Shown piece by piece: positions 47,868 through 57,457 of a stretch of DNA of 64,000 nucleotides. How positions within the stretch are numbered: the first letter of the stretch is position 1; every line of letters starts with the position of its first letter. The notes below the pieces were generated by a model that ran no database searches, was not told the origin of the DNA, and saw only the letters and a program-made list of their open reading frames with translations. The translations under genes were made by a program, and so were the position numbers. Origin of the DNA: Bizionia argentinensis JUB59 (GTDB taxonomy: Bacteria; Bacteroidota; Bacteroidia; Flavobacteriales; Flavobacteriaceae); contig NZ_AFXZ01000019.1 in the NCBI RefSeq assembly GCF_000224335.1, forward strand, positions 62,001 to 126,000. Reading direction: 5' to 3'.

Positions 47868-47895
47868 TTGGAGTTGAAATAAATTCTTAAATTTG
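47868..47895 (+). promoter_or_regulatory. prs promoter
   Basis: TTG (47868-47870), 17 bp, TAAATTTG (47888-47895): a full Bacteroidota consensus. The 14 bases CTTAAATTTGCACC (47886-47899) are identical to those at the aspS promoter. The leader to the ATG at 47948 is about 48 nt. Confidence 0.75.
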
Positions 47896-47947
47896 CACCT
47901 CGTAAAACAAGAGTGATTATAAATCATTATCATACAATCGGTTAGAT

Positions 47948-48889
47948 ATGCCAAACTCCCACACAGAAGCCAAGATTTTTACCTGTACACAAAGTAAAGT
48001 ATTAGCTCAAAAAATTGCTGACGCTTTTGGTATTCCTATGGGTAACGTTATTACCTCAACCTATAGTGATGGTGAATTTCAACCATCATACGAAGAGTCT
48101 ATCCGTGGAACCCGTATTTTTATTATCGGATCTACAAACCCAGGTGCCGAAAACTTAATGGAAATGTTATTGATGATTGATGCTGCAAAACGCGCTTCAG
48201 CTAGACACATTACCGCCGTTTTACCATATTTTGGCTGGGCAAGACAAGATAGAAAAGACAAACCACGTGTGCCTATTGCTGCAAAACTAGTCGCAAAAAT
48301 GCTAGAAGCAGCTGGAGCAACACGAATTATTACCATGGATTTGCATGCGGATCAAATTCAAGGATTTTTTGAAAAACCAGTCGATCATTTATTTGCTTCC
48401 ACTATTTTTCTACCGTACTTAAGAGGTTTGAAACTAGATAATTTAACCATTGCATCACCAGATATGGGTGGTTCTAAAAGAGCATATGCATATTCCAAAG
48501 CACTGGAAAGCGATGTAGTTATCTGTTATAAACAACGTGCCCAGGCTAATGTCATTTCGCACATGGAATTAATTGGCGATGTAACTGGGAAAAATGTGGT
48601 GCTAGTGGATGATATGGTGGATACCGCTGGAACTTTAACAAAAGCAGCCGATTTAATGATGGAACGTGGTGCCTTAAGTGTTCGTGCTATTTGTACGCAT
48701 CCTATTTTATCAGGGAATGCTTATGAGCGTATAGAGAATTCTAAATTAGAAGAATTAATTGTAACCGATTCTATTCCTTTAAAACAAGAAAGCTCTAAAA
48801 TTCGCGTATTAACTTGTGCTAATTTATTTGCTGAAGTGATGCAGAATGTGCATTATAACAAATCTATTAGCTCAAAATTTGTCATGTAG
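47948..48889 (+). CDS. prs: ribose-phosphate pyrophosphokinase
   Basis: Cytoplasmic enzyme that makes PRPP from ribose 5-phosphate and ATP for purine, pyrimidine, His, Trp and NAD synthesis. Motifs: RQDRKDKPRVPIAAKLVAKM (ATP loop), MDLHADQIQGFF, and the PRPP loop VVLVDDMVDTAGTLTKAADLM. At 313 aa it is standard class I length. rplY follows after 54 bp, an arrangement common in bacteria; the two probably share the upstream promoter. Confidence 0.97.
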   Translation: MPNSHTEAKIFTCTQSKVLAQKIADAFGIPMGNVITSTYSDGEFQPSYEESIRGTRIFIIGSTNPGAENLMEMLLMIDAAKRASARHITAVLPYFGWARQDRKDKPRVPIAAKLVAKMLEAAGATRIITMDLHADQIQGFFEKPVDHLFASTIFLPYLRGLKLDNLTIASPDMGGSKRAYAYSKALESDVVICYKQRAQANVISHMELIGDVTGKNVVLVDDMVDTAGTLTKAADLMMERGALSVRAICTHPILSGNAYERIENSKLEELIVTDSIPLKQESSKIRVLTCANLFAEVMQNVHYNKSISSKFVM

Positions 48890-48943
48890 TATCGTTTAAT
48901 ACTACCAAAACTAGAATATTAATAATAATTATATATTTAAACA

Positions 48944-49570
48944 ATGAAGTCAATTACAATTAACGGATCTAAAAGAGAAAGCGTAGGCAAGAAAGCAACA
49001 AAAGCCTTACGTAATGCTGGACAGGTACCTTGCGTATTATACGGAGGTGGCAAACCAGTACATTTTAATGCTGAAGAAATCGCATTTTCAAAACTGGTTT
49101 ATACGCCTAATGCGCATACAGTTGTGATTTCTTTAGAAGGTGGAGACAAATTAAATGCAATTTTGCAAGATATTCAGTTCCACCCAGTAACAGATAGAAT
49201 CTTACATATAGATTTCTACCAATTATTTGAAGATAAAGCTATTTCTATGGAAATTCCTGTACACTTTATAGGAAGTTCTAAAGGTGTTAAAGCTGGTGGT
49301 GTTTTACGTAAAAACGCACGTAAATTACGTGTGAAAGCTTTACCAAGTAATTTACCTGATTTTATTGAGGTAGATATTACGCCTTTAAAAGTTGGATCTA
49401 AATTATATGTTACTGCTTTAGAAAACGAAGCATACCAAATCATGCATACTGACAACACAGTTGTTTGTCAGATTAAACGTGCAAGAGCTGCAGTAGTAGT
49501 TGCCGATGAGGATCTTGAGGATCTTGAGGAAGGTGCTGAAGCAACTCCAGAAGCAGAAGGACAAGAATAA
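48944..49570 (+). CDS. rplY: 50S ribosomal protein L25/general stress protein Ctc
   Basis: Binds 5S rRNA in the large subunit. This is the long, two-domain CTC/TL5 form (208 aa), not the 94-aa E. coli type. The N-terminal L25 domain ([27 protein letters not shown]) is followed by a C-terminal beta-domain ([20 protein letters not shown]). A low-complexity acidic tail ends it ([12 protein letters not shown]...), with an internal GAGGATCTT duplication in the DNA. A strong hairpin terminator follows at 49600. Confidence 0.95.
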   Translation: MKSITINGSKRESVGKKATKALRNAGQVPCVLYGGGKPVHFNAEEIAFSKLVYTPNAHTVVISLEGGDKLNAILQDIQFHPVTDRILHIDFYQLFEDKAISMEIPVHFIGSSKGVKAGGVLRKNARKLRVKALPSNLPDFIEVDITPLKVGSKLYVTALENEAYQIMHTDNTVVCQIKRARAAVVVADEDLEDLEEGAEATPEAEGQE

Positions 49571-49599
49571 ACCCTTTTTTTCGCAGTGCAAACATTTAT

Positions 49600-49645
49600 A
49601 AAAGCATTCTATCCCGGTAACTATCGGGATTCAGAATGCTTTTTT
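49600..49645 (+). terminator. terminator after rplY
   Basis: Long hairpin: outer arms AAAAGCATTCT/AGAATGCTTTT and inner arms ATCCCG/CGGGAT around a short loop, then a T run. It ends 10 bp before the pth -7 box. Confidence 0.88.
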
Positions 49646-49654
49646 AATTTTACA

Positions 49655-49662
49655 TACATTTG
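49655..49662 (+). promoter_or_regulatory. -7 box of pth
   Basis: TACATTTG is a perfect TAnnTTTG ending four nt before the ATG at 49667. This predicts transcription starting at that codon. Confidence 0.5.
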
Positions 49663-49666
49663 AAGC

Positions 49667-50296
49667 ATGTACAAATTCTTTAATTTTTTTAAGAAAAGCC
49701 AAACTTTTAAAATAGACGAAACAGATAGTATGAAAAAATTTCTAATTGTAGGTTTAGGGAATATTGGTGCTAAATATCATAATACACGCCATAATATTGG
49801 ATTTAAAGTATTAGACTTTTTAGCCGACAAAGAAAGCTTAACTTTTACAACCGATAAGCTAGGCGATTTAACCACCTATAAATTTAAAGGTCGAACGTTT
49901 ATTTTATTAAAGCCGAGTACGTTCATGAATTTAAGTGGAAAATCTGTTATGTACTGGTTAACCAAAGAGAAAATTCCTTTAGAAAATTTACTAATTATTA
50001 CCGATGATTTGAATTTGCCTTTCGGAAGCATTCGCTTAAAAACTAAAGGAAGTGATGGCGGTCACAATGGACTTAAAGATATTCAAGACAAATTAAACAC
50101 CACCAAATATAATCGTTTCCGTTTTGGAATAAGTGATGAGTTTAGTACAGGCCGACAAGTAGATTATGTTCTTGGCGATTGGTCTGACGAAGAAAACAAA
50201 GCCTTAACAGAGCGCTTGGAAAAATCGGTAGAACTCATTAAATCTTTCGGAACTGCAGGTATTAATAATACCATGAGCAGTTTTAATGGAAAATAA
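49667..50296 (+). CDS. pth: peptidyl-tRNA hydrolase
   Basis: Releases peptides from prematurely dropped peptidyl-tRNA. The core begins MKKFLIVGLGNIGAKYHNTRHNIGF, with the catalytic His in TRHNIGF and later DDLNLPFGSIRLKTKGSDGGHNGLKDI. The frame opens at 49667 with a 21-aa Phe/Lys-rich extension (MYKFFNFFKKSQTF). The classical start would be Met22 at 49730 (188 aa, like E. coli). Extended N-termini are common in this family in Flavobacteriaceae, from memory. The -7 box four nt upstream of 49667 fits the leaderless pattern seen elsewhere here. Either start is possible. Confidence 0.93.
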   Translation: MYKFFNFFKKSQTFKIDETDSMKKFLIVGLGNIGAKYHNTRHNIGFKVLDFLADKESLTFTTDKLGDLTTYKFKGRTFILLKPSTFMNLSGKSVMYWLTKEKIPLENLLIITDDLNLPFGSIRLKTKGSDGGHNGLKDIQDKLNTTKYNRFRFGISDEFSTGRQVDYVLGDWSDEENKALTERLEKSVELIKSFGTAGINNTMSSFNGK

Positions 50297-50555
50297 AAAT
50301 GATTTTTATAATATTGAAATAGCTAATGCTCTCTAAAAATTAGGGTTTTCGAAACAAGACAAATTCTTAATTTTAGACCTTCAAGTACAGCCAGAGTAAT
50401 TGGTAGCGTAATTTTTGTAATTTTATGTTTTTATGACCCTTCCCTATAAACATCATAAAAAGAGCATTTATTTAGCAATAAATAGTTTAAAGCATCTATA
50501 ATATACTGTTATTTTAGCTATTTTTACTCGATACAATTATTTTAGCTAATTTTAA

Positions 50556-53360
50556 ATGCTTATCATGAAACAAAACAACTTTCTACTATTTTGGTTAATT
50601 CTGTTATTTATTGGTGGATCTAATCTATATGCACAGCAGAATCCGAACTTTAAATCCATTCCAGAGGGGCCATTACAATTAACAGTAGAAAATCAAAGAC
50701 ATTTAGCTGAAACAGGATATGTTAGATGTGCTACGGTAGAAGTGGAAGAATTACGCCGACAGAACAATCCTAATATACAATCCAAAGAAGATTTTGAAAA
50801 TTGGCTAGCACCTTTAGCTGAAGCACGTAAACAACGTATTGCCAGCGCCAGAACAAATGGAACGCATAGAGGAGCTATTATTAATATCCCAATTATTTTT
50901 CACGTACTCGCTGGATCTCCCGGTGATGTTCATGACATATCTGCCGAAAAAATACAAGCACAAATAGATCAGTTAAATTTAGATTTTAATAATCTTTCAG
51001 GAAGTACGCATCCAGCAGCTGCATCTGCCGAAATAAATTTTATTCCTGCTGTAGTTGATCCAGATGGTAACATATTGCCAGAGCCAGGTATTGATAGACA
51101 ATATGGTTATACTGGTGCACTCGAAACAGCACAACTCGACAACTCCATTAAGCCAGCCACTATTTGGGACCGTTCTTTATATGCTAACATTTGGACAGCA
51201 AATTTAGAAGATACCTTATTGGGTTACGCACAGTTCCCCTCAAACTCCACACTTCCAGGGATGGATGCTAATAATGGCTCTGCTCTTACAGATGGTGTTG
51301 TGGTTCTTTCTGGTAGTGTCGGTTCATTAATTAATGAAGGAACAGCAACCCCTTATAATAAAGGTCGGACATTAACACATGAAATGGGTCATTGGCTTGG
51401 CTTAAGACATATTTGGGGAGATACTTCAAATTGCACAAACGATGATTACTGTGCAGACACACCAGATTCTAATGCATCTAATAGCGGATGCCCTACTATT
51501 GATAGATGCTCTGCAGATGGATTAGGCCCTGACATGGTTGAAAACTATATGGATTATACAAACGATGCTTGTATGAATATCTTTACTGCCGATCAAGTAA
51601 ACAGAATTATTACAGTTCTTGAAAATGCGGATGGCATTTCAAATTTGCAAAACTCAACAACAGGTAACCCAGAACCTATAATCGCATTTCGTACACCAAT
51701 CTTAAATGAAATGGAAGGTACAGGTTGTAATTATAGAGATTTGGATATTCCAATTCAGATAGGCAAAGCGCCATCTGCAGATGCTACTATAACGTTCACT
51801 TTAAGCGGTACTGCAACCAATATGACGGATTTCGAACTTGTAACGCCTACGGTTACTTTTACTGCCGGTTCTAATGATATTCAAACCTTAACTTTACGAG
51901 TTTTTGAAGATAGCTTTATTGAAGATGATGAAACCATCATTGTTTACATGACTCTAGCCACATCTGGCGATGCCGAATTAGCAACAAACGGCTCACAAAC
52001 CCTAACGTATACAATAGTTAATGATGACACTGCCCCTACTCTAAATTCTTTAGTCAACGTATTTTCTGATGGTTTTGAAACCTATAACGATTTTGCCAGT
52101 AACCCAGTAGGTGGCTGGACTATGAAGGATATGGATGGTAGTACTACTTATGGCATTTCAAATACAACATTCCCTAATCAATCTTATACGGGTACATTTA
52201 TAGTATTTAATCCAAGTCTAACAAGCCCTTCTTTAGTAGGAGAAAATTTAGACACACATTCAGGCTCTAAAGGGTACTATTGCTTTGCTGCAACTACTCC
52301 TGACAACAACGATTATATTTTTACGCCGCAGATTCTCCTAGATGGAATAGATAGCGAGCTTAAATTTTGGGCTAGATCCGCCACAGCTGAGTATGGTTTA
52401 GAACGTTTTAGAGTAGGTGTTTCTACTACAGACACAAACCCAGACAATTTCACATATTTAACAGCTTCCCCTTATGCTGAAGCTCCAGATACATGGACAG
52501 AATTTACTTATGATTTATCGGCCTATAATGGTCAAGATGTCTATATAACAATACATGTATTATCTAGTGATGCTTTTGCTTTTATGCTAGATGATGTTTC
52601 TGTTACAACATATAAATCAACCACTGCACAAACAGCTGTAAATCCAGGGGCATCTGCTAGAATGCAGCTTTCTGGAGTTGTTGATGTTTATTCTTATGAT
52701 AATACGTCAGGCAATATTATGGCCAGATTAGAAAACAACGATAGTTTCGATTATGGCTGTTTAGATATTTCTGTCATACGTGAAGGCTCTGGATCTCAAG
52801 TCTTCGTAAACACAAACCTAACAGAGTTTGCAATGGATAAAGTTTTTAACATAACTACAGAAAATGCAAACACAAATGGAGACATTACAATTTCCTTCTA
52901 CTTTACAAAAGCAGAAATCGCTGGATGGGAAACGGCAACAGGTAAAAACAGAACTGAACTATATATTTTTAGAGAAGTAAATGGTACGGTTGAAGAAACT
53001 ATAGCTGCAACTGTTGGTAACTTTGGTGACGACATCGTTACCTTAAAAGCTAACTTTACGGACTTAAATGGAACGTTCTATTTTGGACCTCTAAATGCAT
53101 CCTCAAGTTTACAAAACGATGGGGCAAACAACTTTAGCGTGTACCCAAATCCTGCTTCAAATCAATTGACTATAAAAGCTCATAATATATTACCAGATAG
53201 CTACACGGTTTATAATATCCTTGGTCAAGTGGTTTTGAGCAATGAAATTAATAACGGATCAGATTTATCCATAAACACGTCTTATTTAAGCAAAGGCATG
53301 TATTTTATTAAATTATATCAAGCGTCTAATCAGGTTTCCATACCTTTTATCAAGAAATAG
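50556..53360 (+). CDS. T9SS-secreted M43 family zinc metalloprotease
   Basis: A 934-aa secreted protease. A signal peptide (to about residue 27, SNLYAQQ) and propeptide precede a pappalysin-type catalytic domain. Its zinc motif HEMGHWLGLRH spans residues 275-285 (HExxHxxGxxH), with Cys-rich surroundings (SNCTNDDYCADTPD) and the Met-turn VENYMDYTNDACMNIF. A Calx-beta-like domain (about 395-490) and a cleaved-adhesin/MAM-like domain (about 505-690) follow. A type A T9SS sorting domain ends the protein (FSVYPNPASNQLTIKA ... SIPFIKK). Met4 (50565) is an equally good start. It probably degrades extracellular protein. Confidence 0.92.
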   Translation: MLIMKQNNFLLFWLILLFIGGSNLYAQQNPNFKSIPEGPLQLTVENQRHLAETGYVRCATVEVEELRRQNNPNIQSKEDFENWLAPLAEARKQRIASARTNGTHRGAIINIPIIFHVLAGSPGDVHDISAEKIQAQIDQLNLDFNNLSGSTHPAAASAEINFIPAVVDPDGNILPEPGIDRQYGYTGALETAQLDNSIKPATIWDRSLYANIWTANLEDTLLGYAQFPSNSTLPGMDANNGSALTDGVVVLSGSVGSLINEGTATPYNKGRTLTHEMGHWLGLRHIWGDTSNCTNDDYCADTPDSNASNSGCPTIDRCSADGLGPDMVENYMDYTNDACMNIFTADQVNRIITVLENADGISNLQNSTTGNPEPIIAFRTPILNEMEGTGCNYRDLDIPIQIGKAPSADATITFTLSGTATNMTDFELVTPTVTFTAGSNDIQTLTLRVFEDSFIEDDETIIVYMTLATSGDAELATNGSQTLTYTIVNDDTAPTLNSLVNVFSDGFETYNDFASNPVGGWTMKDMDGSTTYGISNTTFPNQSYTGTFIVFNPSLTSPSLVGENLDTHSGSKGYYCFAATTPDNNDYIFTPQILLDGIDSELKFWARSATAEYGLERFRVGVSTTDTNPDNFTYLTASPYAEAPDTWTEFTYDLSAYNGQDVYITIHVLSSDAFAFMLDDVSVTTYKSTTAQTAVNPGASARMQLSGVVDVYSYDNTSGNIMARLENNDSFDYGCLDISVIREGSGSQVFVNTNLTEFAMDKVFNITTENANTNGDITISFYFTKAEIAGWETATGKNRTELYIFREVNGTVEETIAATVGNFGDDIVTLKANFTDLNGTFYFGPLNASSSLQNDGANNFSVYPNPASNQLTIKAHNILPDSYTVYNILGQVVLSNEINNGSDLSINTSYLSKGMYFIKLYQASNQVSIPFIKK

Positions 53361-53379
53361 CAAACGTTTTTTGAAACTT

Positions 53380-53422
53380 AAAAGCGGATTGGTACTTATA
53401 TCAATCCGCTTTTATATTTTTG
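53380..53422 (+). terminator. terminator of metalloprotease gene abutting the ribF -7 box
   Basis: Twelve-bp perfect stem (AAAAGCGGATTG / CAATCCGCTTTT, 53380-53413) around a 10-nt loop. TATTTTTG (53415-53422), a consensus -7 box for ribF, starts 1 bp after the hairpin, so its -33 region lies inside the terminator. Confidence 0.8.
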
Positions 53423-53440
53423 TACAAATAATTCGTCACG

Positions 53441-54379
53441 TTGAAAATAATAGAAACGCTACATAGCGACTTTAAAGATGATACCGTTATTACCATTGGT
53501 ACTTTTGATGGTGTGCATATTGGTCACAAAAAAATAATTGAAAGACTTGTTAATTCTGCCAAGAATAATGGGCGGAAGTCGGCAATTTTAACCTTCTTTC
53601 CACATCCACGTATGGTTTTACAAAAAGATAGCGACATAAAAATGCTCAATACCATTGATGAAAAAGCGGCTATTATGAAAGCCCATGGATTGGATTATCT
53701 TTTTATAAAGAAATTTACAAAAGAATTTTCTCGGCTAAAAGCAAGTGATTTTGTTTCCGATGTTTTAGTGGATCATTTACATGCCAAAAAGGTGATTATC
53801 GGTTACGATCATCAATTTGGTAGAAATAGAACCGCCAATATTGACGATTTGCGCAAATTTGGCGAGCAATTTGGATTTGAAGTTGAAGAAATTTCAGTTC
53901 AAGATATTAATGAGGTATCCGTAAGCTCCACAAAAATTAGAACCGCTTTACAAGACGGAAACGTAAAAAAGGCTAATAGTTATTTAGGCTATAATTATAT
54001 GCTTACAGGAACCGTTATTCACGGTAAAGGTTTAGGCAAAAACATTGGTTTCCCAACCGCAAATATTCACATTGAAGAGCGTTATAAACTTATCCCTAAA
54101 GAAGGTGTTTACGTGGTGAAATCGGAAATAAATAATAAAACTTACTACGGTATGATGAACATTGGAATTAACCCAACCGTTAGTCAAGAAAAAACACAAA
54201 CTATTGAAGTTAATTTCTTTAATTTAGATGACAATTTATACGATTCTAAATTAAAAATAGAAATGTTAGACCGCATCCGAGATGAACAAAAATTTAATTC
54301 GGTTGAAGCCTTGCAAAAACAATTACAGCAAGATAAACAGACTGCTTTACACTACATAGAAAATAATGCGACTCACTAA
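53441..54379 (+). CDS. ribF: bifunctional riboflavin kinase/FAD synthetase
   Basis: Converts riboflavin to FMN and FAD. The N-terminal adenylyltransferase domain has GTFDGVHIGHKKII and VIIGYDHQFGRNR. The C-terminal flavokinase domain has GKGLGKNIGFPTANI and MNIGINPT. At 312 aa it is standard. The start codon is TTG at 53441: an in-frame TAA lies four codons upstream and the family starts at this point. The gap from the metalloprotease gene is too short for an FMN riboswitch. The end overlaps the HTTM gene by 14 bp. Confidence 0.95.
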   Translation: MKIIETLHSDFKDDTVITIGTFDGVHIGHKKIIERLVNSAKNNGRKSAILTFFPHPRMVLQKDSDIKMLNTIDEKAAIMKAHGLDYLFIKKFTKEFSRLKASDFVSDVLVDHLHAKKVIIGYDHQFGRNRTANIDDLRKFGEQFGFEVEEISVQDINEVSVSSTKIRTALQDGNVKKANSYLGYNYMLTGTVIHGKGLGKNIGFPTANIHIEERYKLIPKEGVYVVKSEINNKTYYGMMNIGINPTVSQEKTQTIEVNFFNLDDNLYDSKLKIEMLDRIRDEQKFNSVEALQKQLQQDKQTALHYIENNATH

Positions 54380-55697
54380 TTTTCTTTTTAAACAAGTTGA
54401 TAACTCCGCTTTAATAATTTTTAGAATTATTTTCGGATTGCTATGTTTTTTAGAATCCGTTGGTGCCATTTTTACCGGATGGTTAAGACGTACATTAGTA
54501 GAGCCAGAATTTACATTTACTTTTATTGGTTTTGAATGGTTGCAGCCCCTGCCAGGTTCTGGTATGTATATTTATTATCTTATCATGGGAGGGTTCGGGC
54601 TGTTCATAATGCTTGGATATCGATATCGTTTCAGTGCTTTCATGTTTGCCATTATGTGGACAGCAACTTATTTAATGCAAAAATCGTCTTATAATAACCA
54701 TTACTACTTACTCGCTTTATTAAGTGCAATCATGGTTATTCTACCAGCGCATAAAAATGCCTCTTTAGATGCTAAACACAACCCTAGTATCAAAGAAAAC
54801 GGCATGCCTAATTGGTGTCGATACATTTTTATACTACAAATGTTTATCGTTTACACTTACGGCGCTATTGTCAAGCTCTATCCAGATTGGTTAGATGCTT
54901 CCATTATGGGTATTTTAATGAAAAGCAAACAGCATTATAGTCTTGTTGGTGAGTTTCTACAAAATGAATGGTTGCATTATTTTTTAGCCTATGGCGGTAT
55001 TCTATTCGATGGTTTAATAATTCCACTCCTATTATACAAACCAACCCGAAAATTAGCATTTTTTGCAGCTGTATTTTTTCATCTATTTAATTCTTTTATA
55101 TTTCAAGTTGGCATTTTCCCCTATTTATCGCTTGCTTTTGCCTTATTCTTTTTTGAACCGCAAGCCATACATCGTATTTTCTTAAAGAAGAAACCATTTT
55201 ATAGTGATTCACAGGTAATTATTCCGGCTTACAAAAAACCTATGCTAACGGTTTTCGCTATCTATTTTTCGTTTCAGATTTTGTTACCGCTCCGCCATAT
55301 TGTAATTCCACAATCGGTTTTATGGACAGAAGAAGGTCATAGAATGTCCTGGCGCATGATGTTACGCTCTAAAAGCGGACACACCATATATTATGTAGTA
55401 GACAAAAAATCCCAGGTTAGAACCACTGTTAATTTAGACCATTATTTAACCCCAAAGCAAAAGCGTCTAGCAAGTGCAAAACCTGATGCTATTTGGCAGT
55501 TTTCGCAAGTTTTAAAAGAAGATTATGCCAAAAAAGGCCAAGACATTTCGGTATATGTCGATAGCAGAATAAGCGTAAACGGTCGGCCATTTATTCCGTT
55601 TATAGACCCAAATGTAGATTTGGCGGCCACAAAATGGTCGCACTTTAAACACAGTGAATGGATTTTACCGCCGAAACAAGGCTATTTCACGCGCTAA
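54366..55697 (+). CDS. HTTM domain (vitamin K-dependent gamma-carboxylase-like) membrane protein
   Basis: A 443-aa membrane protein with the horizontally transferred transmembrane (HTTM) domain of vitamin K-dependent gamma-glutamyl carboxylase. Markers: FKQVDNSALIIFRIIFGLLCFLE, SSYNNHYYLLALLSA, and the FFHLFNSFIFQVGIFPYLSLAF region. The lumenal C-terminal domain continues with HRMSWRMMLRSKSG. Bacterial members are of unknown function and there is no evidence of glutamate carboxylation here. It overlaps ribF by 14 bp and precedes serS by 33 bp, so the three may be one transcript. Confidence 0.88.
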   Translation: MRLTNFLFKQVDNSALIIFRIIFGLLCFLESVGAIFTGWLRRTLVEPEFTFTFIGFEWLQPLPGSGMYIYYLIMGGFGLFIMLGYRYRFSAFMFAIMWTATYLMQKSSYNNHYYLLALLSAIMVILPAHKNASLDAKHNPSIKENGMPNWCRYIFILQMFIVYTYGAIVKLYPDWLDASIMGILMKSKQHYSLVGEFLQNEWLHYFLAYGGILFDGLIIPLLLYKPTRKLAFFAAVFFHLFNSFIFQVGIFPYLSLAFALFFFEPQAIHRIFLKKKPFYSDSQVIIPAYKKPMLTVFAIYFSFQILLPLRHIVIPQSVLWTEEGHRMSWRMMLRSKSGHTIYYVVDKKSQVRTTVNLDHYLTPKQKRLASAKPDAIWQFSQVLKEDYAKKGQDISVYVDSRISVNGRPFIPFIDPNVDLAATKWSHFKHSEWILPPKQGYFTR

Positions 55698-55730
55698 TTC
55701 CGTAATTTTACCGCTTAAATTTTTAATTCT

Positions 55731-57002
55731 ATGTTACAAATACCTTTTATTAGAGAGCATAAAGATTTGGTTATTGAACGTTTGAAAAAACGCCAAATCG
55801 ATGCTGCCGAAATGATCAATCAAGTGATTGCATTAGACGAGCAAAGACGACAAGAACAAACACATCTTGACAATATGTTAGCGGAATCCAATTCGCTTTC
55901 TAAAGAAATTGGTATTCTATACAAATCCGGTCAGGCGGAACAAGCGAATGCACTAAAAGCCAGAACAGCAGATTTAAAAACCGAAACAAAAGAATTAAAT
56001 GATAAACTGAATGAAACGGCAGAAGCCTTAAATCAGTTATTATATAAAATCCCCAATGTTCCAAATGAATTGGTTCCTGCAGGAAATTCTGAAGAAGAAA
56101 ACGAAGAAATATTTATTGAAGGTAAGATCCCAACCCTTCATGACGGTGCTTTACCACATTGGGAATTAGCTAAAAAATACGATATCATCGATTTTGAATT
56201 AGGAAACAAAATTACAGGTGCAGGTTTCCCGGTTTATAAAGGAAAAGGCGCACGATTACAACGTGCACTTATTGCCTATTTTTTGGATAAAAATACAGCT
56301 GCTGGTTACACAGAATACCAATTACCACTTTTAGTAAATGAAGCTTCAGGATTCGGAACTGGGCAGTTACCAGATAAAGAAGGGCAAATGTACCACGTTA
56401 CTGAAGATAATTTATACCTCATTCCAACTTCCGAAGTTCCTGGAACTAATATTTTTCGCGACGTTATATTAAACGAGAACGAGTTGCCAATTGGTATAAC
56501 CGGTTACACCCCTTGTTTCCGTCGTGAAGCTGGAAGCTATGGCGCACATGTTCGTGGATTAAATCGTTTACACCAATTTGATAAGGTGGAAATCTTACGC
56601 GTAGAACATCCAGAAAATTCTTATAAGGCTCTGGATACTATGGTGGATCACGTTAGAGAAATTTTACGCGAACTGAAACTACCATATCGTATTTTACGCC
56701 TTTGTGGTGGTGATTTAGGATTTACAGCGGCTATGACTTACGATTTCGAAGTGTTTTCAACAGCGCAAGATCGTTGGTTAGAAATTTCATCTGTATCCAA
56801 TTTCGAAACTTTTCAAGCCAACCGTTTGAAGCTACGTTTCAAAAATAGTGAAGGCAAAAATGAATTAGCGCACACGCTTAATGGAAGTTCTTTAGCTTTG
56901 CCGCGCGTATTAGCTGGAATTCTAGAAAACTATCAAACTCCAGAAGGTATTATGATTCCAGAGGTACTAATTCCATATACTGGTTTTTCAATTATTGATT
57001 AG
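55731..57002 (+). CDS. serS: serine--tRNA ligase
   Basis: Class II synthetase charging tRNA-Ser. The N-terminal long coiled-coil tRNA-binding arm covers about residues 30-105 (heptads around LDNMLAESNSLSKEIGILY). Motif 2 is TPCFRREAGSYGAHVRGLNR. Motif 3 is NGSSLALPRVLAGILENYQ. At 423 aa it has typical length. It ends with a hairpin terminator. Confidence 0.97.
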   Translation: MLQIPFIREHKDLVIERLKKRQIDAAEMINQVIALDEQRRQEQTHLDNMLAESNSLSKEIGILYKSGQAEQANALKARTADLKTETKELNDKLNETAEALNQLLYKIPNVPNELVPAGNSEEENEEIFIEGKIPTLHDGALPHWELAKKYDIIDFELGNKITGAGFPVYKGKGARLQRALIAYFLDKNTAAGYTEYQLPLLVNEASGFGTGQLPDKEGQMYHVTEDNLYLIPTSEVPGTNIFRDVILNENELPIGITGYTPCFRREAGSYGAHVRGLNRLHQFDKVEILRVEHPENSYKALDTMVDHVREILRELKLPYRILRLCGGDLGFTAAMTYDFEVFSTAQDRWLEISSVSNFETFQANRLKLRFKNSEGKNELAHTLNGSSLALPRVLAGILENYQTPEGIMIPEVLIPYTGFSIID

Positions 57003-57045
57003 TTTTACAGGAATATTCTTACTTAAAAAGCAATATTTACATATT

Positions 57046-57091
57046 AAAATCGTTAAAGAGCACAAATAACCTGCTATTTAACGATTTTTTG
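57046..57091 (+). terminator. terminator after serS
   Basis: Twelve-base arms AAAATCGTTAAA and TTTAACGATTTT with a 19-nt loop, followed by TT, 43 bp past the serS stop. Confidence 0.7.
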
Positions 57092-57159
57092 TTGTTTTAT
57101 TTTGTCAAACAAATAAAAAATTGCAAGTTCGTGTATAAGAAATCTAAAATCTACTGTCA

Positions 57160-57288
57160 ATGAAAAACCTCGCACGACTTTTTCTTCTAATTATATTAGC
57201 TGTTATTGCAAGTACATTTATCTTTTCAGATTTCGATTTATCACAAAAAACGCATAATTCTATAACAGCTTCGGTTGGTGTAGAATAA
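57160..57288 (+). CDS. possible 42-aa membrane peptide
   Basis: An ATG-started frame too short for most gene callers: MKNLARLFLLIILAVIASTF, then about 20 more residues ending in VGVE-stop. A single hydrophobic helix (about residues 6-22) could be a signal peptide or membrane anchor. It lies between the serS terminator and another terminator at 57367, so an independent transcript is plausible. No family recognised. A longer minus-strand frame overlaps it and looks less protein-like. Confidence 0.4.
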   Translation: MKNLARLFLLIILAVIASTFIFSDFDLSQKTHNSITASVGVE

Positions 57289-57366
57289 CATAATAAAGAA
57301 TTCCGATCAGATATTTGAATCATCTTGTAATATACAATGATTAATAGCACACTTATTTTGATTGGC

Positions 57367-57400
57367 AAATGCCTGAAATTTTTTCAGGCATTTTTTTTTA
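57367..57400 (+). terminator. terminator upstream of TPR gene
   Basis: Perfect stem AAATGCCTGAA / TTCAGGCATTT with a 5-nt loop and a run of T. No annotated gene other than the 42-aa frame ends before it. Confidence 0.85.
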
Positions 57401-57457
57401 TAAAAACATTCAGAACATCTACGGTACACTTTTGTTATATTTACAGAAAGTAATGCT

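Noticed and set aside
53361-53440. FMN riboswitch before ribF
   Set aside because: Only 80 bp separate the genes. They are filled by a terminator and a -7 box, with no conserved riboswitch core.
57144-57368. 74-aa minus-strand frame opposite the 42-aa peptide
   Set aside because: No signal, domain or promoter, and its composition looks like antisense of the small plus-strand frame and terminator.
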